From a virus: 64,000 nucleotides of DNA. Below, piece by piece: positions 1 to 7,757 of this stretch. Made by a program: the position numbers and the translations under genes. The number at the start of each line of letters is the position of its first letter. Position 1 is the stretch's first letter. The notes beneath the pieces were generated by a model, which made no database searches, was not told where the DNA came from, and was given only the letters and a program-made list of their open reading frames with translations. The stretch lies in IMG/VR virus record IMGVR_UViG_3300049460_000121, positions 1 to 64,000 of that record; one strand, 5' to 3'.

Positions 1-228
1 ACTAACTTCACGCAGCCATGGACCTTTGAAGAAGTTGATGGTGCCTTCGTAGGCACGCTTATCAACCACAGCCTTCAGCGGGATGTACTGGAACTCTTCC
101 ACCGAATCGCCGCGGCGCAGGTAGGCGTGTTCGATGTTGTCGGCATTGCGGCAGATCTCGAAGGAGATCAGGTTACCATTAGCTACCATGGTGAATACCA
201 GGCCTGCTGCGTCGTGATGAACTTGCAT
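1..228 (-). CDS. Hypothetical protein, partial (C-terminus outside window)
   Basis: The first 76 codons of a minus-strand gene run off the left edge with no stop. The ATG at 228 is preceded by a strong GAGGAGG ribosome-binding site. The visible part is mixed charged and hydrophobic, with no signal peptide or motif I recognise. It follows a run of small minus-strand genes (265-1029) and is probably cotranscribed with them. Function unknown. Confidence 0.75.
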   Translation of the reverse strand, partial: MQVHHDAAGLVFTMVANGNLISFEICRNADNIEHAYLRRGDSVEEFQYIPLKAVVDKRAYEGTINFFKGPWLREVS

Positions 229-264
229 ATTACTGTCCTCCTCGGACTTAGGTTTGGGTACTGC

Positions 265-456
265 TTACTTGGTTGCGACTAAGCTATTCTTGACGCAGAT
301 GATCTTCCCTTCATAACGGAGAGAGTCACACCCTTTGATCTTACCACCGCGTTCCACGAACGCTTTGTCTTCAACAGACATGTGGTAATCGGCAATGGCG
401 GCGACGCCAGTGGTGAGGCCGAGCAGAGCGATTGCAGCGATGATAAGCTTTTTCAT
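265..456 (-). CDS. Small secreted or periplasmic protein
   Basis: This 63-residue protein has an N-terminal signal-like segment: two lysines, then a hydrophobic stretch of about 18 residues ending near an Ala-x-Ala-type site. The mature part holds two cysteines (around residues 43 and 54) that could form a disulfide in the periplasm. An AAGGAT ribosome-binding site precedes the ATG. Its neighbours are other small membrane-associated proteins, a common arrangement for phage host-envelope modifiers, but no family was recognised. Confidence 0.6.
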   Translation of the reverse strand: MKKLIIAAIALLGLTTGVAAIADYHMSVEDKAFVERGGKIKGCDSLRYEGKIICVKNSLVATK

Positions 457-469
457 GTTTCAGATCCTT

Positions 470-706
470 TTAGATTTTGCCAGTGCGGCGGGCTACTTCC
501 ATGCGGTACTGCATGACCAGCTCTTCACCACCTGCTTTGCGGAGATTGGTTTCGATCTCAGCATCGAATTCTTTACTGGTGTCAAGGGTAGCCTTGGCTG
601 CCTTGCTGCTGCGGTGTACTACAATGGCGGCAGAGACACCGCCACCGATAGCTGCGCCGATGGCGAAAGCTGCGGCACCAACTTTGATCAGGTTCAATAC
701 GCTCAT
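470..706 (-). CDS. Small membrane protein, hypothetical
   Basis: This 78-residue protein has one strongly hydrophobic Ala/Gly-rich segment near residues 8-30, followed by a charged helical tail. It would sit in the inner membrane with the tail in the cytoplasm or periplasm. The start at 706 is chosen over an upstream in-frame ATG at 721 because GGAGG lies 8 bases before 706. Family unknown. Confidence 0.6.
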   Translation of the reverse strand: MSVLNLIKVGAAAFAIGAAIGGGVSAAIVVHRSSKAAKATLDTSKEFDAEIETNLRKAGGEELVMQYRMEVARRTGKI

Positions 707-735
707 GTTACTGACCTCCACGGTCTAAGGATTAC

Positions 736-1029
736 TTATACGAAGTTACGACGGTAGAAAGTGAGCATGTGCTTCAACGACTCGACTGTGCGAGCACCTT
801 TCTGGAACTCGGTGATGGCATCCTGGACGCCATCCAGATTCATGAACTTCTCCTTTCTCTCTGGAGTCAGTTCAGCAAACTGTTCTTCGAGTACGACAGT
901 GATGACTTTCTCGCTCTCCATCACTTGTTTATTGTGACGTTTGATCATGAGATTGTCGATAGTGCGGATCCCTGCATAGAGGGCCATGGCACTTGCGACT
1001 AAAACGACTGCACCTTTGATTGCGCTCAT
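736..1029 (-). CDS. Small membrane protein, hypothetical
   Basis: This 97-residue protein has an N-terminal hydrophobic segment (about residues 5-24) followed by a basic, then acidic, helix-rich cytoplasmic-like region. The start at 1029 is supported by GGAGA 7 bases upstream; an in-frame ATG 32 codons earlier lacks a ribosome-binding site. It is the first gene of the leftward run 1029 to <1 and faces the divergent virion gene at 1143. Function unknown. Confidence 0.6.
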   Translation of the reverse strand: MSAIKGAVVLVASAMALYAGIRTIDNLMIKRHNKQVMESEKVITVVLEEQFAELTPERKEKFMNLDGVQDAITEFQKGARTVESLKHMLTFYRRNFV

Positions 1030-1094
1030 GGTGGTTCTCCATGTATCAGTGGGATTGTTCATGGGTACTATGTATGACTGAAAGAAAGTTAAGT

Positions 1095-1110
1095 GGGATT
1101 CTATGACCTC
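1095..1110 (+). promoter_or_regulatory. TATG-type promoter motif (putative late)
   Basis: ATTCTATGACC lies about 40 bases upstream of the virion gene at 1143. The same TATG core within an A/T-rich context recurs upstream of other virion genes (6037, 19833, 37010, 61564 on +; 54833 and 52090 on -). TATG is described as the late-promoter core of phiKZ-type phages; use here is inferred. Confidence 0.4.
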
Positions 1111-1142
1111 CCGACAACTCTTCATTATAAGGCTACACAGCC

Positions 1143-2306
1143 ATGAGCGTACTCCGACAACTCACAATGAACCACCTGTCCATCACGCCCTCGATGGAAT
1201 GCGCACAACTCACCACTCAAATCGACTGGATGTACGACCATTTCAATCGGTTGATGACGGCACTCCCGCAAGCTATGGCCGGTGATGTCTCCACGGAATC
1301 CAGCAGCTACCTGGAGCTCATCGGGTATTCCACAGAAGCTGAGAAAGGTCCGACGCTAGTCCAACGGATCTGGCAAGGCATCAAAACCCTCTTCGGCAAG
1401 ATCAAGGAATTCCTGGGTCGGCTGTTGAGCGCTCGCAAGCACCACCTGAAGGGCAACGAGTTCAAGATCGAGAAGCTGAAGAAGTACATTCAGAATATCG
1501 ACATGGACCGCAAGCCTGAAGGCAAGATGTCTGCCCACACCGCGCTACTCAGCGCTGACCCAGCGTCCGTGATCAGTTCGCTCCACAAGTTCACCGATCA
1601 GACCAAGCAGGTGATGGCCTTCCGTACCCACGGCTTGGAAATCCTGAACCATGTCGATGTTGGTACCCTGGACAGCGTGAAAGCCAAGGACATCCACAGC
1701 AAGTTTATCGCCAAAGAAGAAGTCGTACGGGCTGTAGATGGTGGTGGTTCTACCTCATTCCTGCGTGATGCGGACAAGATCTCGTACGAATCCCATCTGG
1801 GTACCAACCGCGAGAGCACGGAGTCTGACGTCCCATCAGTCATCCTGATGAACTCCATCGTGGCTGAGTACGAGAAGATGGTGAAGGACGACGCCCACTA
1901 CGTCCAACAGATCGAGAAGGAGTCGACTTCCGGTAAGGATCTCCTCGCCAAGTTTGAGAAGCTGATGTCTTCGAACTCGTTCCAGGGCCGTAGCTCGAAC
2001 TGGACCACCGTTGAAGAATACGACGAGATCAACCGTAAGGCTGATGCCGCCTTTGCACAAGGTCGGATGTTGTTCACACTCATGACCCAGGTGCAACGTT
2101 TGACGCACAACTACGTCTGGGATGTCCTGTATAGCGACCTCGAAGACGTGTTGCAAAAAGCTTTGGGTCAGTACAAGTTCAAGAAACACGAACTGCACGA
2201 AGAAGATCGTCACGGCGATGTAGATGCCGGCGAACGCCGTTATCGCGAAGAGCAAGCTCGCGATAGAGAACGCCATAAGAACGATGGCGATCACGAATAC
2301 AGATAA
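1143..2306 (+). CDS. Internal-head-type virion protein
   Basis: This 387-residue protein belongs to a paralogous set in this window (also at 6070, 37064, 38203, 48067, 49400, 50669, 63359). Shared layout: a propeptide-like N-terminus with S-x-E motifs (S-T-E at residues 50-52 and 63-65), a basic amphipathic helical segment (about 72-105), then a long helix-rich body. Here the C-terminal 40 residues are extremely Arg/Asp/Glu/His-rich. In phiKZ, inner-body proteins are packed in the capsid and cut by the prohead protease after S/A-x-E; the same role is inferred. It sits alone on the + strand and is followed by a convergent terminator. Confidence 0.6.
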   Translation: MSVLRQLTMNHLSITPSMECAQLTTQIDWMYDHFNRLMTALPQAMAGDVSTESSSYLELIGYSTEAEKGPTLVQRIWQGIKTLFGKIKEFLGRLLSARKHHLKGNEFKIEKLKKYIQNIDMDRKPEGKMSAHTALLSADPASVISSLHKFTDQTKQVMAFRTHGLEILNHVDVGTLDSVKAKDIHSKFIAKEEVVRAVDGGGSTSFLRDADKISYESHLGTNRESTESDVPSVILMNSIVAEYEKMVKDDAHYVQQIEKESTSGKDLLAKFEKLMSSNSFQGRSSNWTTVEEYDEINRKADAAFAQGRMLFTLMTQVQRLTHNYVWDVLYSDLEDVLQKALGQYKFKKHELHEEDRHGDVDAGERRYREEQARDRERHKNDGDHEYR

Positions 2307-2346
2307 AAAAAAGCAGACATAGGGCAGGCTCACGCCTGCCTCTATG
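2303..2346. terminator. Bidirectional hairpin terminator
   Basis: A 12-bp stem (arms 2318-2329 and 2334-2346, one bulged base, loop TCAC) separates two convergent genes. A run of eight A at 2305-2312 gives a U-tract for leftward transcription from the 2661 gene. The flanks read CATAG...CTATG, the same outer stem as at 11486 and 39646. Confidence 0.75.
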
Positions 2347-2355
2347 TTCTATGCA

Positions 2356-2661
2356 TCAACTTACGACGGGGACCTTATAACCCAGCATCTTCTGAACGAT
2401 CTTGACATGTTCACGGATGTAGGGCTGTATGCCTTTATGCTTACCGCACCTCATCTCCATGTATTTCTTACCCTCCTCACCGGACAGGTAGCGCACGGTT
2501 GAGTTACGCTCCATCTCCAGGCACTGGGCATCGAACTCACTGTCCCACTTGGTGCAGCCGTCGTAAAACCCTTTGGGAGGGGGTACAGTCAGATCGACCA
2601 TCTCCTCCTTCGCTTTCGATTGCCCTTTCCGCAACGAGTCAATCATATCGCAATAGTCCAT
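2356..2661 (-). CDS. Hypothetical protein downstream of ligA
   Basis: This 101-residue charged protein has five cysteines and no membrane segment. The ATG at 2661 is chosen because GGGAG lies 8 bases upstream; GTG codons at 2676 and 2670 are alternatives. It starts 22 bases after the ligA stop and is the last gene of the ligA operon. The cysteines might bind metal, but they are not in recognisable CxxC pairs. Function unknown. Confidence 0.6.
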   Translation of the reverse strand: MDYCDMIDSLRKGQSKAKEEMVDLTVPPPKGFYDGCTKWDSEFDAQCLEMERNSTVRYLSGEEGKKYMEMRCGKHKGIQPYIREHVKIVQKMLGYKVPVVS

Positions 2662-2683
2662 CTTCCCCACTCCCACTCACGTA

Positions 2684-4962
<2,279 letters not shown>

Positions 4963-5090
4963 GGTTGCGGACTCGGTGAAGTGCTAAGTGCTGAAAAGAA
5001 AGCGATGGATGGACCCATACTCCGTAGGATCATGTACGACTAAAACTTTTTAGAATGATATTCGTTGCAGCAGCCGTACATTCTATACGC

Positions 5091-5142
5091 ATGTTAAATA
5101 AAAAAATAAATGAAAGCAGACAGGCATCACCTGCTTCCATTT
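5091..5142 (-). terminator. Rho-independent terminator
   Basis: A perfect 12-bp stem (one G-U pair; arms 5108-5119 and 5131-5142) followed leftwards by an A/T tract that gives ATTTTTTTATTT in the transcript. It lies just downstream of the 5559 gene and should end leftward transcription before the ligA operon. Confidence 0.85.
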
Positions 5143-5160
5143 ACACCTGGCCGTGTAGGC

Positions 5161-5559
5161 TTAGTTGGCGTCGGCTGGTTTCTCAGTGTTCGGGCTGTCC
5201 GCGGCCGGAGCTTCGGCACTCTTGGGCGCCTCTGGGGCCTTCGCATCAGCATCAGCAGCTTTGGCCGCTTCCTTCTCCTTCGACGCTTTGCGATAGACTT
5301 CCATCACGCGTTCGCCGATGTCGGCAGCAGAGATCTTGCCCGAAGTGATGTCGTCGATCAGAACGTTCAGGTCGGCCTTCAGCGAAGTCAGGTCACCTTC
5401 CAGATCAGCCACGGCTTTCTTCAGGATGGCACACTTGCTCTCGGTCGAGATACCGGAATCATTCAGCATCTTCTTCAGACCACGGTTGGTCAGGTATTGG
5501 TAAGCGTTAGCGCCTAGGGAAACGGCAGCGATTGCACAGAAAGCGATTTTCAGGGACAT
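5161..5559 (-). CDS. Membrane-anchored coiled-coil protein with acidic Ala/Pro tail
   Basis: This 132-residue protein has an N-terminal hydrophobic segment (about residues 4-20; signal anchor or signal peptide), a helical coiled-coil-like middle (about 35-90), and an Ala/Pro/Glu/Asp-rich low-complexity tail (about 95-132) that is probably disordered. A GAGGAAG ribosome-binding site precedes the ATG. It may be an envelope protein; no family is recognised. It forms a single-gene unit between two terminators. Confidence 0.6.
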   Translation of the reverse strand: MSLKIAFCAIAAVSLGANAYQYLTNRGLKKMLNDSGISTESKCAILKKAVADLEGDLTSLKADLNVLIDDITSGKISAADIGERVMEVYRKASKEKEAAKAADADAKAPEAPKSAEAPAADSPNTEKPADAN

Positions 5560-5600
5560 GGTACTTCCTCAATGATTAGGGATGGAGCTTATTCACTTCA

Positions 5601-5610
5601 ATAATGTATC
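5601..5610 (-). promoter_or_regulatory. TACATTA-type promoter motif
   Basis: Reads GATACATTAT on the minus strand, about 45 bases upstream of the 5559 start. Close copies lie before minus-strand genes starting at 19128, 27520, 32577 and 42422. It resembles the A/T-rich early-promoter core of phiKZ-type phages. Inferred. Confidence 0.35.
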
Positions 5611-5629
5611 ACCGTAATTCTTTAGCGTG

Positions 5630-5659
5630 CAGCATAAAGGCAGGGCACGTAGCCCTGCC
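5630..5659 (-). terminator. Hairpin terminator with TTTATGCTG tail
   Basis: An 8-bp perfect G/C stem (arms 5639-5646 and 5652-5659) lies directly downstream of the 6018 gene and is followed on the minus strand by TTTATGCTGC. The same tail follows other terminators in the window. Confidence 0.75.
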
Positions 5660-5664
5660 GCGAC

Positions 5665-6018
5665 TTACGCTTTCTCGGTACCCAGCACACCACGTTCAGC
5701 CCGTTCCAGAGCGCGCTCTTTCAATGCATCGATCGCGCCTTCAATTTTGGTGATGGCGATATGGTTGTGTGTATTCTCGAACTTACCTTCGTTCAAGGTC
5801 CTCAGACGAATAGCGCAAACTTCCAAGAGGGCCTCGATGGACAATCCGTTAGGGTCGCCATTAACGACGCCACTCTGGAACTTGACGCAGTCTTGGAACT
5901 TACCGGATTGAAGGATGTAACTGTCAATCGCACCTGAGGGTTGGACGGCTGGACCTAAGGTAATGTCGAAATCCATCATGGATCGGCCGGTGTGGTGGCG
6001 AAATACTACATCACTCAT
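5665..6018 (-). CDS. Acb2/Tad1-like cyclic-nucleotide sponge (putative anti-CBASS/anti-Thoeris)
   Basis: This 117-residue protein starts at 6018, supported by AGGAGA; an upstream in-frame ATG lacks one. The C-terminal half carries a pattern I recall from the Acb2/Tad1 hairpin family of phage proteins. It reads N-G-L-S-I-E-A-L-L (57-65), then N85-x-x-A-I-T-K91-x-E, then arginines 102, 106 and 109, ending R-G-V-x-G-T (109-114). Characterised members bind cyclic di/trinucleotides (Acb2) or gcADPR (Tad1) and block CBASS or Thoeris signalling. Family assignment is from memory of the motif; ligand is unknown. It faces divergently from the virion gene at 6070. Confidence 0.5.
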   Translation of the reverse strand: MSDVVFRHHTGRSMMDFDITLGPAVQPSGAIDSYILQSGKFQDCVKFQSGVVNGDPNGLSIEALLEVCAIRLRTLNEGKFENTHNHIAITKIEGAIDALKERALERAERGVLGTEKA

Positions 6019-6030
6019 GTTTTTTCTCCT

Positions 6031-6044
6031 AAATTGTATGTAAT
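6031..6044 (+). promoter_or_regulatory. TATG-type promoter motif (putative late)
   Basis: AAATTGTATGTAAT lies 33 bases before the start at 6070 and matches the TATG context before the other + strand virion genes. Inferred. Confidence 0.4.
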
Positions 6045-6069
6045 TCCACATATCAGGATGGTCACAGTC

Positions 6070-7380
6070 ATGGGTTTCAGACAAGAACACGGGAAGGTGC
6101 TAAAACTACAGGTGGTCCAATCCTTGTACGGGTATCTCCCGTTCGATGAACAGGCCGAACACGAAGCTTCGTTCGAATCAGCTTGCCGTGCCGTCATGGG
6201 CGAAGCTTGGGACGTCAGCGGCCTCTCCATGGAATCGGCTGAAGGTTTGGCGCATTACCTACGTGGTGTTCACAGCGCCTCTGGCACACCTATGCGGGTC
6301 AACAACCGTAAGCTGATGATTGGCTTAGCCCATCAGGTATTGTCTCTGGAATCGCGTGAGAGCGCTTTGCCGGCTGGTACGTTGGCTGCCGCATTGGCCA
6401 GGCCGCAGCTGGAAGCAGACGCGACTGTCCTGCTGAAGCGTTACGGTCTTGATGCGCTGTCTACTGAAGGCATGGCGTTTGACGCGCTGAAGTTCGTCGG
6501 TAAGACGCTGGTGAGTCTGTTCCTCAAGAAAGGTGTCGACAAAGCCGTTGAGAAGGTTGAGAAAGCCTTCGATGCCAAGAACATCGACTATAGTCAAGTC
6601 CACAAGATGGTCGATTACATCTCCACTACCACCGGTGTTGTGCGTAAAGTGGAATACGCTCCAGTTGAAGGTAAGGTCTCTGGTGAAGGGATCGTCAAGA
6701 ACCTTACCTGGGGTCACGAGTTCGACGAAAAGGATCCAGTAGGATTCCTCAAGAAGAAGTTCGCTGAGTGGGAAAAGTTCTATCACGCCCATGAAGCTGC
6801 TGTCGCCAAGATGTCTGCTGCCGTCATGGCGGATGAGAAGTCCACCCGCGGCGCCATCAAAGCCGTTGACGTCGAAGACACCGACAAGATGGAGGAGATT
6901 CTCAAGAAGGCGAGTGACGCCCTATTGCAGATGGAGACTCCTACCAAGGTGGCTGAGAAGATGAAGCCTGTATTCCCAGGCGCACGGATGACCAGCATCT
7001 ACAAACCTCGTGCCTACGAGTACGGCTGCATCCACGTCATTGCTGATAAAGCGGCTAAAGACATCGCTCAGGTCCGTACCCTCAAGAAGGAAGAGGCTAT
7101 CGCCCTGCTTGAATGGCTGCATGGCGCAGTCAGCAACCTCAAGAAGTACACCACGGTGTTTGAGAAGGCCAAGTGGTCAGACCATTCCGACGGTGACGTC
7201 TTCTGGGATCAGGTTGAACAGACTCATCAGGCTGACTCTTACGCCGGCCTGATCTACTGGCAGTCCTGCGATGACGACTTCCTTTATGGTCTGGATGACA
7301 TTAGTGAGATCCTCGCCCGTCTTAACAACGGTATCATGAACTGGATCGATCGCAGCTTCCACGACCACCGCGCTGAGTAA
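6070..7380 (+). CDS. Internal-head-type virion protein
   Basis: This 436-residue member of the S-x-E/amphipathic-helix set has S-M-E at residues 53-55 and further S-L-E and S-T-E copies downstream. It has an Ala/Leu-rich N-terminal third, a basic amphipathic segment rich in Lys/Phe/Val, then a helix-rich body. AGGATGG lies 9-10 bases before the ATG at 6070; the in-frame ATG at 6058 has no spaced ribosome-binding site. The role inside the capsid is inferred from the pattern of phiKZ inner-body proteins. It is followed by a terminator. Confidence 0.55.
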   Translation: MGFRQEHGKVLKLQVVQSLYGYLPFDEQAEHEASFESACRAVMGEAWDVSGLSMESAEGLAHYLRGVHSASGTPMRVNNRKLMIGLAHQVLSLESRESALPAGTLAAALARPQLEADATVLLKRYGLDALSTEGMAFDALKFVGKTLVSLFLKKGVDKAVEKVEKAFDAKNIDYSQVHKMVDYISTTTGVVRKVEYAPVEGKVSGEGIVKNLTWGHEFDEKDPVGFLKKKFAEWEKFYHAHEAAVAKMSAAVMADEKSTRGAIKAVDVEDTDKMEEILKKASDALLQMETPTKVAEKMKPVFPGARMTSIYKPRAYEYGCIHVIADKAAKDIAQVRTLKKEEAIALLEWLHGAVSNLKKYTTVFEKAKWSDHSDGDVFWDQVEQTHQADSYAGLIYWQSCDDDFLYGLDDISEILARLNNGIMNWIDRSFHDHRAE

Positions 7381-7387
7381 TCCATTG

Positions 7388-7417
7388 GCAGGGACTTCGG
7401 TCTCTGCTTTGTGCTGT
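7388..7417 (+). terminator. Rho-independent terminator, UUCG loop
   Basis: An 8-bp stem (arms 7388-7395 and 7400-7407, one G-U pair) is closed by a TTCG tetraloop and followed by TTTGTGCTGT. It ends the 6070 transcription unit 8 bases after its stop codon. Confidence 0.85.
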
Positions 7418-7487
7418 AAATGTTTACGGAACATGTTTAGGGGATAAGGGGAACCGAGGGACGGTAGGACCGACGGAGGGGATCATA

Positions 7488-7580
7488 ATGGAGAGAGGAA
7501 TCCTCCGGATGACATCTGATTATTCTATCGAGTCATTGAGGGATTTATCCCGAGGCGAGTGTTATAACGCTGGGCAGTAG
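7488..7580 (+). CDS. 30-residue leader peptide or small protein
   Basis: An ATG at 7488 is preceded by GGAGGGG at an ideal 8-base spacing, stronger than that of nrdA itself. The ORF encodes 30 charged residues with one cysteine near the end and no membrane segment. The stop codon TAG lies in the loop of the hairpin at 7570-7586. That geometry suggests an attenuation-type leader for nrdAB, but a free small protein is equally possible. Confidence 0.4.
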   Translation: MERGILRMTSDYSIESLRDLSRGECYNAGQ

Positions 7581-7598
7581 GCCCAGCTATCTGTTTAT
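7570..7598 (+). promoter_or_regulatory. Attenuator-like hairpin overlapping leader stop codon
   Basis: CTGGGC/GCCCAG arms (7570-7575, 7581-7586) enclose a five-base loop with the TAG of the leader ORF, followed by an imperfect U-rich tract (CTATCTGTTTATTATT). A terminating ribosome would cover this stem. Regulation of nrdAB by it is inferred. Confidence 0.4.
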
Positions 7599-7757
7599 TA
7601 TTAGTCACAGGGCGGGGCGTTTTAGCGACCCGACTAATATGATCGGAACACAATTTCAACACTCGGGGAAACGCCTACTTTTCAATAAGTTACTCGTAAT
7701 TAATTACGGTGACTGAGAATGAGTTAGCGTAAAATATAGGATACCAAGGGAAATTCC

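Larger units (their letters stand above)
7381..7757 (+). other. Structured 377-base leader upstream of nrdA
   Basis: After the terminator at 7388 the region holds a G-rich stretch (7438-7482), a 30-codon ORF (7488-7580), a hairpin across its stop codon, and a second hairpin (about 7600-7636, outer arms TTAGTC/GACTAA). A further 25-codon ORF at 7637 lacks a ribosome-binding site. No tRNA or known riboswitch was recognised. The nrdA ribosome-binding site AAGG lies 8 bases before 7758. Confidence 0.5.

Noticed and set aside
7637-7714. 25-codon ORF starting at 7637
   Set aside because: No ribosome-binding site in front and no motif; the ORF at 7488 is the better supported one.
7381-7757. tRNA or group I intron remnant upstream of nrdA
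   Set aside because: No cloverleaf, no CCA-type acceptor, and no group I core comparable with that in thyA.
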